Assembly (NCBI RefSeq): GCF_002494345.1 | Contig: NZ_NXNI01000001.1 | Coordinates: 1,798,001 to 1,862,000 of the forward strand | Origin: Natrinema ejinorense | GTDB lineage: Archaea; Halobacteriota; Halobacteria; Halobacteriales; Natrialbaceae | Length of the DNA stretch: 64,000 nt | Reading direction: 5' to 3' | In this document: positions 9,046 through 17,451 of the stretch, one piece after another | Numbering within the stretch: the stretch's first letter is position 1 | Layout of the letters: each line of letters begins with the position of its first letter | Made by a program: the position numbers and the translations under genes | The notes under the pieces: generated by a model | What the model saw: only the letters and a program-made list of their open reading frames with translations | Told to the model about the DNA's origin: nothing | Databases searched by the model: none

Positions 9046-9106
9046 GGCGAGTCGACTGGGCTTTTTCGTCCGGGCTTTGCGACCGGGTTCGAACTCCGTC
9101 GTCGGA

Positions 9107-9499
9107 TCACTCGTGTCGCTCTCGAATTCGGGTTTCGACGTACTCCAAGACGTCGAAGAGGACGCCGAGGTGGTGATCGGACTCGAGCGATGAGGGGTCG
9201 ACAGACGACGACGCGTTCGGCGGCGGATGAAAATGCTTGCGAGGGGCGGTCGGTTTCGGATGGCGATCCCACCGACACTGCCAGGTCCGGTCGTCGCTGG
9301 CTTCGAGGTAGTGAATCGTGTAGTCGCCGCCGACGAACCAGCGAACGTCGAGTCGACTGCCGTTCACGCTCGCCGGATACCGTTTCTCGTCGAGTCGGAG
9401 TTCGAGGACTCTCGGAGAGATCGAATCGGGTCGAAACTCCCAGTTCGAAACGAGCGACCGCGTGGTCGCACGCCGTGCGAGTACCTCGAGCGTCGGCAC
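9107..9499 (-). CDS. TumE-like (DUF6516-like) small protein, possible toxin
   Basis: I read a 130-residue protein starting at GTG 9499; there is no ATG in the useful part of the frame. The core reads WEFRPDSISPRVLELRL, then a V-G-G-D-Y-T-I-H-Y strand, a CRWDRHPKP segment, a HFHPPP motif, and a helical C-terminus (HLGVLFDVLEYVETRI). This small beta/alpha shape with conserved Arg and His resembles TumE/DUF6516 proteins, which include toxins of toxin-antitoxin modules; the match is from memory and moderate. It lies 56 bp downstream of the wHTH gene on the same strand, the order expected if that gene is a cognate antitoxin or regulator. Confidence 0.55.
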   Translation of the reverse strand: MPTLEVLARRATTRSLVSNWEFRPDSISPRVLELRLDEKRYPASVNGSRLDVRWFVGGDYTIHYLEASDDRTWQCRWDRHPKPTAPRKHFHPPPNASSSVDPSSLESDHHLGVLFDVLEYVETRIRERHE

Positions 9500-9555
9500 G
9501 TCGAGCGGCCCGCTCGGTCCCTCTCGCTCGGTCCCTCTTCTCGAGCGGTCACGGT

Positions 9556-10080
9556 TCAGACCTGTGCCCGTTCGTCGGCTGACGATTCCGCCCGCTGGAC
9601 GGCTCGTTTCAGGAGCGTGATGTCCCGCCGAATCGTCCGCCACTCCGTGAGATCCTCCCAGCGATCGTGGAGGGTCTCGTGGTCCTCGATCGAGTCGTCC
9701 GGGACGACGGCGTCCGGTTCGGGGACGCCGTATCGTTCCTGTCGCTCTCGATCCGCGTCGATGAGTTCCTCGAGGCGGGTGCGAAGTTCGCTCGCGCTGT
9801 GGTCACGGACGTGCGTTTCGACGCGTTTCCACCGAAAGTACGACTGATTCCGCCGGTACAGCGCTGGCCGCTCGTTCGATCGATCCGCGATCCCCATCTC
9901 GACGAGTTGCTCGAGCGCTCGTCGAGCGCCGTTTTCGGAACAGTCGGCCCGCGACGCGAACTCCTCGGCGGAAGCGGGTTCGGTGGTACCGACGAGGCAG
10001 TCGTAGACTCGTTGGAACGTCGTCCGATCCCCGCTCCGATCCTCAGGCGGGGTCTCAGCGGATTCGAAACGGTCCGACAT
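9556..10080 (-). CDS. Winged-helix DNA-binding protein
   Basis: The 174-residue protein has a winged-helix domain at about residues 20-90. A helix-turn-helix (PASAEEFASRADCSENGARRALEQLVEMGI) is followed by a wing (ADRSNERPALYRRN). After it come charged helices (about 95-165, KRVETHVRDH... ELRTRLEELIDADRE) that may dimerise. The layout matches haloarchaeal DUF7342-type regulators. ATG 10080 is chosen because the longer frame to 10446 is arginine-rich antisense to DoxX. It heads a two-gene unit with the TumE-like gene and may act as its antitoxin; this is inference. Confidence 0.7.
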   Translation of the reverse strand: MSDRFESAETPPEDRSGDRTTFQRVYDCLVGTTEPASAEEFASRADCSENGARRALEQLVEMGIADRSNERPALYRRNQSYFRWKRVETHVRDHSASELRTRLEELIDADRERQERYGVPEPDAVVPDDSIEDHETLHDRWEDLTEWRTIRRDITLLKRAVQRAESSADERAQV

Positions 10081-10166
10081 AGTCCCCCCTTCGAGCGATG
10101 AGCGCATAGATCTTCTCCACAACTCAGATATCTGTTTTACTGGCCGGGAGAAAAGAACGGAGCCGC

Positions 10167-10742
10167 CTACCCGAGGACGTACTCGAGGCGGGGGTAGCGC
10201 TCGAGGAGCGTCTGGCCGCCGAGGTCGTAGTTCTCGATGTACGCGTCGAGGCCGAGGATCCGGCCGGCGCCGAAGGCGGCGACGGCGAGGAAGACGAGCA
10301 TGTACGCGAAGTCCCCGTTGATGACGCCGTGGGCGATGTCCCAGTTCCCGAAGTAGAACATGAGCATCATGAGCGCGCCGAAGAACGCCGCGAGGCGGAC
10401 GAGCGCGCCGACGAGCAGGCCGAGGCCGATCAGGAGTTCGCCCCACGGGACGGCCACGTTCGCGAATTCGACGAACCAGGGCGTCGCGCCCATCCAGGCG
10501 AAGAGGCCCGCGAGCGGGTTGCCGTTGGTCGCTGCGACGTTGGTCAGGTAGCCGCCGGCGCTGAACGGTTCGGCCGCGACGATCTTCGTGAACCCGGAGT
10601 AAGCGAAGGCCCAGCCCATCATGAGCCGGAGCGAGAGGACGAACCAGGCCGAGAGGCTGTGCGCGCGGCCGCCGACCGTGTAGCCGCCGATGGTGCTTTC
10701 GAAGGTGTTACGCGCGTCTGCGGAAATCGTGGATGAAGTCAT
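10167..10742 (-). CDS. DoxX family membrane protein
   Basis: The 191-residue protein has four predicted transmembrane helices (about 30-50, 95-115, 117-133 and 140-158) with the DoxX pattern RLMMGWAFAYSGFTKI in the first and GLGLLVGALVRLAAFFGALMM in the middle. DoxX proteins are linked to thiosulfate:quinone oxidation, thiol-stress complexes or general redox membrane modules; the exact job here is unknown. The promoter (10747-10793) has a striking operator-like repeat, so expression is probably controlled. The gene is transcribed alone. Confidence 0.85.
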   Translation of the reverse strand: MTSSTISADARNTFESTIGGYTVGGRAHSLSAWFVLSLRLMMGWAFAYSGFTKIVAAEPFSAGGYLTNVAATNGNPLAGLFAWMGATPWFVEFANVAVPWGELLIGLGLLVGALVRLAAFFGALMMLMFYFGNWDIAHGVINGDFAYMLVFLAVAAFGAGRILGLDAYIENYDLGGQTLLERYPRLEYVLG

Positions 10743-10746
10743 GATG

Positions 10747-10793
10747 AAGGAAGGAAACTTCCTACTTCCTAGAAGGATAGGATACTATATAAA
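10747..10793 (-). promoter_or_regulatory. doxX promoter with operator-like inverted repeats
   Basis: Read on the minus strand, a TATA-like TTTATATA (about 10793-10786) is followed about 15-40 bp later by TAGGAAG, AGGAAG and CTTCC blocks. On the plus strand AGGAAG (10748-10753) pairs with CTTCCT at 10758-10763 and again at 10765-10770. The repeats cover the likely transcription start, a good site for a repressor. Confidence 0.6.
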
Positions 10794-11022
10794 TCTATTC
10801 CATATTCTCATTCGTGGCTATCAATAAGTTATACGAATATTATCCACCGTCTCGAGATCGACGAACGCGTGGCGGGTGGGGGAGCCGAACGGTCCGCCGC
10901 CGCCGTCCCGGCTGTCACCGACTGTGTGGCTCGTCGTCCCTGAGACGTCGTCACCGGTGAGACGGGGCCTCGGAGGCGACCCTCGAGGATCGGAACTGCG
11001 GTTTTCGAGACGGCCTCCGGGG

Positions 11023-12195
11023 TCAGTATCCGAGATCGAACAGCCAGTTGACCGCGAGCGCGAGGAACGTCACCGAAAACAGTCCGGCGAGGATGAGAAA
11101 CGCCGTCCCCCAGCTGAACAGGTCGGCGAACAGGCCGACGCCGACCGAGCCCGCAGAGCCGACGACAGTGTAACACGTCCGCACGAGTCCGAAGCCGGCA
11201 CCGCGTTCACTGGTGCCGAACTGATCGAGAAACCGGGGATCGATCGCGGCGAAGAAACTCGAGCCCAATCCCGCCAACACCACGGCGACACCGAGTGTCA
11301 CAGGGGCCTGTCCGACGACCAGTCCGAGGAGTCCAATGGCACCGGCGAACATCGATCCGGCGATGGCGAGGTCGCGCCCGTACCGATCGGAGAGTTCGCC
11401 CAGCAGGAGCTGGCCGACGGTGCGGACGACGAAAAACGCCGAAAAGGCCGTGCCGGCGAGGGTCGCCGAGTAGCGGTGGTAGTCGACGAAAAACGTCGGC
11501 AGAAACGTGAGCAACCCCTGGACGACGAACGTACCGAGCATCGCGATCACGAGGGTAAACGCGACTGCCGGCCGCGAGACGAGGTCGAACAGCACGGTGA
11601 GTTCGAACCGGTCGCGCATCGGCTGCTCCGGCCGCCGGGGCTCCGTGGGGTTGATTCGCCAGGCGAAGAGGACGAAAACCGGGAGGCCGACGACCAGCGC
11701 GAGCGCGAGCGCCGGCCGCCAGCCGTACCGGACGCCGACCCAGGCCGACGCGACGGGCGCGACCAGTCCCGCGATCGGAGCACCCATCGAGTGGATCCCC
11801 ACCGCGCGGCCGAGTTCGTCGTACGTCCGCGACAGCAGCGTCGTCGCCACGGAGTAGTGCAGTCCTGCGACCGATCCCAGGAGGAAAGCGACCACGACGA
11901 ACACGGCAAAGACCGGCGCGAACGCGAGCAAGAGGCTCGCGATCGCCGTCCCGCCGACGGCGACGAGGATGATCTGCTTTTCGCCGTACCGATCGCTGAG
12001 GACACCACTCGGGAACTGCGAGAGGCCGTACGCGAGCCACATCCCCGTCAGCGCGAGCCCGATCCGCGTGTTCGAGACGTCGAACTCCGCGATGATGAAC
12101 GGAATGACCGGACTGATCGCCATCCTGGCGAAGTACGTGACGAAAAACGCGAGTAGACAAAGCACGAGAACAGTCGTTCGGTACTGCCAGCGCAT
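11023..12195 (-). CDS. Major facilitator superfamily transporter
   Basis: The 390-residue protein has twelve hydrophobic helices in two halves joined by a charged cytoplasmic loop near residues 190-205 (RRPEQPMRDRF). The MFS loop motif GVLSDRYGEKQ lies between helices 2 and 3 and is repeated as GELSDRYGRD in the second half. It should move a small organic solute by proton or sodium coupling; the substrate is not evident. ATG 12195 is the natural start. A TATA-like CTTATACA lies about 40 bp upstream on its strand. It is a single gene. Confidence 0.9.
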   Translation of the reverse strand: MRWQYRTTVLVLCLLAFFVTYFARMAISPVIPFIIAEFDVSNTRIGLALTGMWLAYGLSQFPSGVLSDRYGEKQIILVAVGGTAIASLLLAFAPVFAVFVVVAFLLGSVAGLHYSVATTLLSRTYDELGRAVGIHSMGAPIAGLVAPVASAWVGVRYGWRPALALALVVGLPVFVLFAWRINPTEPRRPEQPMRDRFELTVLFDLVSRPAVAFTLVIAMLGTFVVQGLLTFLPTFFVDYHRYSATLAGTAFSAFFVVRTVGQLLLGELSDRYGRDLAIAGSMFAGAIGLLGLVVGQAPVTLGVAVVLAGLGSSFFAAIDPRFLDQFGTSERGAGFGLVRTCYTVVGSAGSVGVGLFADLFSWGTAFLILAGLFSVTFLALAVNWLFDLGY

Positions 12196-12523
12196 TCCTG
12201 TCTATTGGGTCCCGGAGTGGCCTGTATAAGTGTAGTGACATCGGAAAGAACGCGTCCACCAGTCGTTCGACCGCTGCGGGTGGCCTCGAGTCGTTCGCAC
12301 ACTATCGACGGGCGGTCTCTCAGCCGCGATGCTCGCGTTCCACGGGAAGGGGGAGACGTCGGGATATTCCAATGCGGTTTTCCTTTGGAGATCGGTACCC
12401 GCCAGCGCAGAAATTTCGGCAGCCAAAGCGGCGTCGCGCGGCGGTTCCGTCCGCCTTCCGATCGCGGTCGCCGCCGTCGACTCCGTTCGCGTCCGCAAGC
12501 CGATATCCGCGCTCGCGACGATC
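12196..12523. other. Intergenic region between trm56 and the MFS gene
   Basis: This 328-bp gap lies between two minus-strand genes. It holds the likely MFS promoter near 12228-12238 and the trm56 3' end. I see no further gene or repeat in it. Confidence 0.4.
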
Positions 12524-13090
12524 TTACTCCCGTTCCGAGTCCGCGTCCGAATCCGGCGATTCGACGCGCTTGCCCGTCTCCATCGGGATCACCCGCCGGT
12601 CGGCGTCGTCCCACTCCCGCTCGAGTTCTCGTCCCTCGAAGAGGCGATCCAGAAAGACCGCGAGCCCGGCGACTTCGGAGTGGGGCTGATTGGTCACGCC
12701 GACGTTCCAGTCGGCTTCCTCGTAGACGTCGAAGGGGACTTTTTCGGAGCCGACGACGAGCAACAGCGCCTCGCCGTCGCTCCCGTGTGCCGTTCGGATC
12801 TCGTCTTCGACGTCCTGGACGCGCTCGCCGTACATCGTGAGATGGACGACTCGTCCCGCCCAGTTGCGGATGAGCCCCTGCGGGGAGCCGGTGAGTTCGG
12901 CCTCGAAGGGGCCGCCGAAGCGGTCGGTGATGTCCGCCACCGTCTCGAGTGACTGGCCGGCGTTGTCGGGAAAGACGACGCGGTCGGCCCCCAGTGCCCG
13001 CGCGGTCAGTCCGACGTGGGTCGTCATCCGGTCGTCCCGACCGGGTCGGTGACCGAGTCGAAGGACGGCGACCTCGCTATCGTCGTGCAT
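12524..13090 (-). CDS. trm56: tRNA (cytidine-56 2'-O)-methyltransferase
   Basis: The 188-residue protein is the archaeal SPOUT-fold enzyme aTrm56, which puts a 2'-O-methyl group on C56 of the tRNA T-loop using S-adenosylmethionine. The family N-terminus VAVLRLGHRPGRDDRMTTHV and the trefoil-knot region LLVVGSEKVPFDVYEEADW, followed by VGVTNQPHSEVAGLAVFLDR, are all present. The tail after about 165 is acidic and haloarchaea-specific. ATG 13090 is preferred to a GTG 12 bp upstream. It is a single gene. Confidence 0.93.
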   Translation of the reverse strand: MHDDSEVAVLRLGHRPGRDDRMTTHVGLTARALGADRVVFPDNAGQSLETVADITDRFGGPFEAELTGSPQGLIRNWAGRVVHLTMYGERVQDVEDEIRTAHGSDGEALLLVVGSEKVPFDVYEEADWNVGVTNQPHSEVAGLAVFLDRLFEGRELEREWDDADRRVIPMETGKRVESPDSDADSERE

Positions 13091-13301
13091 GTCCGACCTC
13101 ACTCTCGGCGGAGGTTAGGGGGTTTCGTTTTGGATGAGGTCGTGGCTGAGCGTGTTCGGAATCGTGGGTGTGCTCAGAATCGGCGGTCTCCGTCTCGCTC
13201 CGGATCGGAGCCAGTCGTTCCGGGCGCATGACGGAACGGTCGGGACGACGCGTTCGAGTGCGACGCGAAATTGTAAGTGATTGACGTGAGTTGGCTATCG
13301 T

Positions 13302-13781
13302 ATGGACAAAACGAACGAAGCCGAGATCGACTGGAAAGAGTACGACCGCGAGGAGACCGCGTTCCGCCGAAAAGAACTCTCGAACGCCGTCGACGCGTCC
13401 GGTCTCGGCTGTAGCCTCTACGAACTTCCCTCCGGAATGCGATCGTGGCCCTACCACTACCACACGGCCAACGAGGAAGCGATCTACGTCCTGGCCGGCG
13501 ACGGCCAACTCAAAACCGAGACCGGCCTCGAGCCGCTGACGCCGGGCGACTACGTGACCCTTCCGGCGGACGAGAGCGGGGGGCACCGCGTCGTCAACGA
13601 CAGCGAGGGCGCGCTCCGCTATCTGGCGATGTCGACGATGAACGAGCCCGACGTCACCGTCTATCCGGAGATGGGGAAGTTCGGCGTGTACGTCGGGTCG
13701 CCCCCGGGCGGTCGCGACGACCGATCGCTCGAGGGCTACTACTACTACATCGACGACGAGACGGCCTACTGGGAGGAGTAG
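13302..13781 (+). CDS. Cupin domain protein
   Basis: The 159-residue protein is one cupin beta-barrel. The first cupin motif is read in WPYHYHTANEEAIYVLAGDG (two His and one Glu metal ligands, about 50-70) and the second in the stretch around GHRVVNDSEGALRYLAMS (His ligand near 100). Such proteins bind a divalent metal and may be isomerases, sugar-modifying enzymes or sensors. The tail ends in a run of tyrosines (GYYYYIDDE). Function is not assigned. It converges with the lipoprotein at 13891. Confidence 0.85.
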   Translation: MDKTNEAEIDWKEYDREETAFRRKELSNAVDASGLGCSLYELPSGMRSWPYHYHTANEEAIYVLAGDGQLKTETGLEPLTPGDYVTLPADESGGHRVVNDSEGALRYLAMSTMNEPDVTVYPEMGKFGVYVGSPPGGRDDRSLEGYYYYIDDETAYWEE

Positions 13782-13800
13782 CGCGGTCGACCGCTCGGCT

Positions 13801-13858
13801 ATCAGGTCCGTACCGACCACCGTTCCGCCATCAAATCCGTGCCGACTACCGGTCCGCC
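13801..13858. repeat. Two 29-bp imperfect direct repeats
   Basis: ATCAGGTCCGTACCGACC... (13801-13829) and ATCAAATCCGTGCCGACT... (13830-13858) are head-to-tail copies with five differences. They fill the gap between the convergent cupin and lipoprotein genes. They may be a local slippage product; no function is visible. Confidence 0.6.
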
Positions 13859-13890
13859 GCTTGCTCCGCGCCCACGACAACCGACGCCGT

Positions 13891-14640
13891 CTAGGTATCG
13901 CTCTCCGTTTGATCGTGCGACGAACTCGCGCTCTCGCTTGCGGACGCGCTCCCGCTCGCCATCCCCATCCCGTGGACCTTGCCGTGTCGATCGACGACGC
14001 TGGCCGAAATCCGCGTCAGGGGCTCGGGCTCGAACGTCGCCCGAACGAGCCGTCCGACGGTCGTTTCCTGGGCGATACAGGCCGCTGCTTCCTCGCCGGT
14101 GGATTCTTGCTCCTGTACTGCCGCCTCGAGCGCGAGCGTGTCGTCGCCGTCGCCGTCGTCGATCTCGATCGACTCGAGGACCAGCTCGTGGCAGGGGTTC
14201 GGTGCGCCGGCTTCGATCGGGACCAGGATCGACGTCTCGAAGTCCGTGTCGTCGATAACGTCGGCGATCTCCTCCGGCGTTGGCTCTCGTTCGGCGAGCC
14301 ACTCTTGGGCACGGTCACGGTTCTGCAACAGCGCCACGTCCGGCGACGTCGACCGTTTCGGATATCGGTAGGCGTGGGTTTCGTGGTCCACCAGTTCGGT
14401 GGGTGTGTCGTCCGAACCGTCGTCGGTTTCGCTCGAGCCGTCAGTCTCGTTGCCCGAACTATCGGTACTGTCGTCCGAGCCGTCGTCGGTTTCGGTACCC
14501 GTCTCGTCGGTATCGGGCGAACCGTTGCCGTCACCGTTACCGTCGGACTCGCTTCCGAGACGGTCGCCGAGACAGCCGGCCGAGATCGCACACAGAGAGG
14601 CGGTCGCACCCAATAACGTTCGTCTGGAGGGACTTGTCAT
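13891..14640 (-). CDS. Tat-type lipoprotein of unknown function
   Basis: The 249-residue protein starts MTSPSRRTLLGATASLCAISAGC: a twin-arginine motif and a lipobox with Cys at 23. A long Asp/Ser/Glu/Thr linker (about 30-82) follows, typical of haloarchaeal surface lipoproteins. The folded part (83-230) has a DHETHAYRYPKR stretch and three other Cys, and the C-terminus is Ser-rich with an HGKVHGMGM segment. I do not recognise the family. It is transcribed toward the cupin gene; upstream lies repeat A1. Confidence 0.75.
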   Translation of the reverse strand: MTSPSRRTLLGATASLCAISAGCLGDRLGSESDGNGDGNGSPDTDETGTETDDGSDDSTDSSGNETDGSSETDDGSDDTPTELVDHETHAYRYPKRSTSPDVALLQNRDRAQEWLAEREPTPEEIADVIDDTDFETSILVPIEAGAPNPCHELVLESIEIDDGDGDDTLALEAAVQEQESTGEEAAACIAQETTVGRLVRATFEPEPLTRISASVVDRHGKVHGMGMASGSASASESASSSHDQTESDT

Positions 14641-14742
14641 CGCTACCTGACCATACGCGAGGGTGACTAAAGGTAGTTCGGCTAGCTAAAACACGCTTTT
14701 TGGTCGTCCCGATCCGCGGTCGAGCGCCCGGCGACGCCGTCT

Positions 14743-14827
14743 CATACGGACTCCTGTCAGTCAGTTCCGGCGCACCCGCGACCCGTCCTGCGGGTGCGCC
14801 GGGAAATCGGGACAGCAGACCGTCTCA
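14743..14827. repeat. Palindromic element family A, copy 1
   Basis: The outer arms TCATACGGACTCCTGTC and GACAGCAGACCGTCTCA match at 13 of 17 positions. Inside is a perfect 13-bp stem, CCGGCGCACCCGC (14767-14779) with GCGGGTGCGCCGG (14790-14802). Related elements are at 33700-33781 and 49967-50051. Read along cysK, the element starts at the cysK stop codon, so it could also form the 3' end of that mRNA. Confidence 0.8.
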
Positions 14828-15808
14828 GTCGAAGAGACCGGTCGAGAGGTAGCGCTCGCCGCTGTCCCAGAAGACGGTGACGACCAGCGGGCAGTCGTCG
14901 GCCGTCGCTCCCCCGTCGGTTTCGGGCGATGGCGGTTCCGTTCCCTCGTCGAACGCCGTCGGTATTTCCGGACACTCGAGGTCGGGTGCTGCGATCTCCC
15001 GTGCGATCCGCTGGGAGACGAGACTCGTCGCACCGCTGGACTGGCCGACGAGGACTCCCTCCTCGCGTGCGAGGCGACGACACTCCTCCTCGGCGTCCTC
15101 GAGCGTCACGGTCTCGACGCGGTCGAGCAGGTCGAGATCGAGGTTGTCGCTGACGAAGCCGGGTCCCATGCCCTGGAACTCGTCCGTGCCGGCCTCGCCG
15201 GTCGAGAGAACGGCGTTTCTGGCCGGTTCGACGGCGACGATCTCGACGTCGGGAAACTCCTCGCGGAGGCGGCGCCCGATCCCCGAGATCGTGCCGCCGG
15301 TCCCGACGCCGGCGACGAAGGCGTCGATCTCGCGGTCGCCGACCTGCTCGAGGATCTCCGGCCCGGTCGTCCGGTAGTGGGCCTCCGGGTTCGCGGGGTT
15401 CTCGAACTGGCCGAGCTGAACCGCGCCCGCTGCCTCGAGTTCGTCGGCGCGAGCGCGAGCGTCCGTCATGTCGCCGTCGACCAGCTCGAGGTCGGCCCCG
15501 TATGCGGCCATGATCTGTTGGCGCTCCTTGGATTTCGAGCCCGGCATGACGATCGTCAGATCGTAGTCGCGGGCGGCAGCGACGAGTGCGAGCCCGATGC
15601 CGGTGTTCCCGCTGGTCGGTTCCACCAGCCAGTCGCCGGGCTCGATCAGTCCGTCGCGCTCGGCCGCTCGTATCATCTCGCGGGCCGGTCGGTCCTTCGC
15701 CGAGCCGCCGGGGTTGAACGATTCGATCTTCGCGGCGACCGTCACGCCCTCCGGCGAGTCGACCTGGACGAGCGGCGAGCCGATAGTGTCCAGGATACTC
15801 CCTTTCAT
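14825..15808 (-). CDS. cysK: Cysteine synthase (O-acetylserine sulfhydrylase family)
   Basis: The 327-residue PLP enzyme makes cysteine from an activated serine and sulfide, or is a close cystathionine-beta-synthase-type relative. K38 in FNPGGSAKDRPA is the Schiff-base lysine, PTSGNTG (64-70) binds the substrate carboxylate, and GVGTGGTISG binds the PLP phosphate. The C-terminal segment about 270-310 carries an acidic insertion (FDEGTEPPSPETDGG) common in halophiles. ATG 15808 is the first Met before the conserved start; the much longer upstream frame is antisense to the ModE-like gene. Its stop codon lies within repeat A1. Confidence 0.92.
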   Translation of the reverse strand: MKGSILDTIGSPLVQVDSPEGVTVAAKIESFNPGGSAKDRPAREMIRAAERDGLIEPGDWLVEPTSGNTGIGLALVAAARDYDLTIVMPGSKSKERQQIMAAYGADLELVDGDMTDARARADELEAAGAVQLGQFENPANPEAHYRTTGPEILEQVGDREIDAFVAGVGTGGTISGIGRRLREEFPDVEIVAVEPARNAVLSTGEAGTDEFQGMGPGFVSDNLDLDLLDRVETVTLEDAEEECRRLAREEGVLVGQSSGATSLVSQRIAREIAAPDLECPEIPTAFDEGTEPPSPETDGGATADDCPLVVTVFWDSGERYLSTGLFD

Positions 15809-15867
15809 GCGGATTTCGTAGGCGTTCCAGCGGTAAACCCGTGTTGGACCTCGACAGGATCTGCCGG

Positions 15868-16578
15868 CTACTCCGTCACGCCGACGCCACGTGCCGCCGT
15901 TGCCTTCACCGAGGCGACGATCGATCGGCCGGGCTCGAGCCCCAGGGCGTCGACGCTGCGCCGGGTGACCAGGGCGACGAGTTCGGTGCCTCCGTCGTCG
16001 TCCACGTCCGCCTCGAGTTCGATTCCCACCCGCGCGACTGCGTCGCCGGCCTCGAGCCACGAGACGGTCCCCGAAAAGCGGTTGCGAACGCTCGTTCCCT
16101 CGGCACGCGGGACGTCGCTCGGCGCGTGGAGACTGACGGCGTCGGACCGAATCGTCACGGCCGCAGTCACGGTATCGGCCGGAACGACCGCCAGAATCGC
16201 TCCGACGTCGGTCTCGACGGTCGCCAGTTCGCCATCGCGGTCGACGACCGGGCCCGTGAGCACCGTCTCGTCGACGCGGGCGACGCCCTCGTAGGCCGCG
16301 ACCAGCCGGTCGAATCGCGACAGGAGATCCTTGGCCGTTCCCGTCAGGGAACTGCCGCCGCCGTCGGCGCCGCCGCGCGTTCGTTCGACCAGCGGCCCGA
16401 TCGCTTCCTCGAGCGCGACCACCCGCTGCTGGAGCCGGGGATAGGACCGCTCGAGGGCGTCGGCGGCACCCGACAGCGAGCCACAGTCGTCGATCGCATG
16501 CAGCATCTCGACGTCGCTGCGGTCGACGGTCACGTCGTCGATCCGCAGATAGGGGTCGAACTCCTTTTCCATGATCAT
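15868..16578 (-). CDS. ModE-like molybdate/tungstate-responsive regulator
   Basis: The 236-residue protein joins a ModE/LysR-type winged helix (about 14-80, DVEMLHAIDDCGSLSGAADA, then RSYPRLQQRVVALEEAIGP) to two TOBE/Mop-type oxyanion-binding units (about 105-155 and 165-235). This is the build of ModE, which binds DNA when loaded with molybdate or tungstate. It sits 67 bp downstream of tupC in the same direction, so it probably senses what the transporter imports and controls this operon; that is inference. ATG 16578 or 16572 can start it. Confidence 0.85.
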   Translation of the reverse strand: MIMEKEFDPYLRIDDVTVDRSDVEMLHAIDDCGSLSGAADALERSYPRLQQRVVALEEAIGPLVERTRGGADGGGSSLTGTAKDLLSRFDRLVAAYEGVARVDETVLTGPVVDRDGELATVETDVGAILAVVPADTVTAAVTIRSDAVSLHAPSDVPRAEGTSVRNRFSGTVSWLEAGDAVARVGIELEADVDDDGGTELVALVTRRSVDALGLEPGRSIVASVKATAARGVGVTE

Positions 16579-16645
16579 CGGTACTCACGGCACTCCCAGC
16601 CGAATCGGGGCCAGTGATCGACGCCGCTCGAGTCCCCGTTCGCGC

Positions 16646-17449
16646 TCAGGCGAGAAGTTCGTTTTCATCGTACAGGAGATCACCGCGAACGAAGCGTGCG
16701 GTTCGTTCGTCGCGAGGGGTATCGAAGACCCGCTCGGGCGGGCCGACCTCGATCAGTTCGCCCTCGAGCAAGAACGCAACGCGATCGGAAATCCGCTCGG
16801 CCTGGTGCATGTCGTGGGTCGCGAGCAAGACGCCGTGATCGTGGTCGCGGACCCGCTCGATCGCGCGCTCGAGAATGGCCGTGTTCCGCGGGTCGAGATC
16901 CGAGGTCGGCTCGTCGAGGACGAGCAGATCGGGTCGCGGGGCGAGCGCGCGAGCGAAGGACACCCGCTGGGCCTCTCCGCCCGACAGCGAACTCGCCGCC
17001 CGATCCCACTCCTCCCGGAGCCCGACGAGTTCGAGGGCCTCGAGCGTTCGGTCGTCGACCGTCGGCGACCCGTGGATCCAGCGACTCGCGAGCCGCTCGG
17101 CGAAGTCACGGATCCGGCTGGACCACGGCCGACGAACCCGCCTGCCGGCATCGACGTTGCGCGCCACCGAGGTCGCGAACAGGCTCGCCTGCTGGAAGAC
17201 GACCCCGATCCGCCGGCGGAGTGTGAGTCGCTCGTCTCGCGGGAGCGACCACGGGTCCGTCCTATCGCTCCGGACCGCGCCGTCGGTTGGCCGTTCGAAT
17301 AGCGACGCCAGCCGCAACAGGGTGGTCTTGCCGGCCCCCGAGGGGCCGATGATCGTCACGACCTCGCCGGGTTCGACGGCGAGCGAGACGTCCGACAGAA
17401 TTCGGGTCCCGTCGACGCCGTAGGAAACGCCCTCGAGTTCGAGATTCAT
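16646..17449 (-). CDS. tupC: Tungstate/molybdate ABC transporter ATP-binding protein
   Basis: The 267-residue ABC ATPase energises oxyanion uptake on the cytoplasmic face. Walker A is GPSGAGKT (35-42), the signature is LSGGEAQR, Walker B is LLVLDEP and the switch His is in LLATHDMHQ. An Arg-rich insertion (about 112-130) after the Q-loop is unusual. No TOBE domain is attached, as in TupC; oxyanion sensing may instead reside in the ModE-like neighbour. Two bases separate it from tupB. Confidence 0.9.
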   Translation of the reverse strand: MNLELEGVSYGVDGTRILSDVSLAVEPGEVVTIIGPSGAGKTTLLRLASLFERPTDGAVRSDRTDPWSLPRDERLTLRRRIGVVFQQASLFATSVARNVDAGRRVRRPWSSRIRDFAERLASRWIHGSPTVDDRTLEALELVGLREEWDRAASSLSGGEAQRVSFARALAPRPDLLVLDEPTSDLDPRNTAILERAIERVRDHDHGVLLATHDMHQAERISDRVAFLLEGELIEVGPPERVFDTPRDERTARFVRGDLLYDENELLA

Positions 17450-17451
17450 TA

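Noticed and set aside
11023-12195. Antiporter or drug-efflux assignment for the MFS gene
   Set aside because: The motifs only show the MFS fold; no substrate-specific residues were visible, so a specific name is not given.
13801-13858. Start of a CRISPR or satellite array
   Set aside because: Only two copies of the 29-bp unit occur, with no spacer between them.
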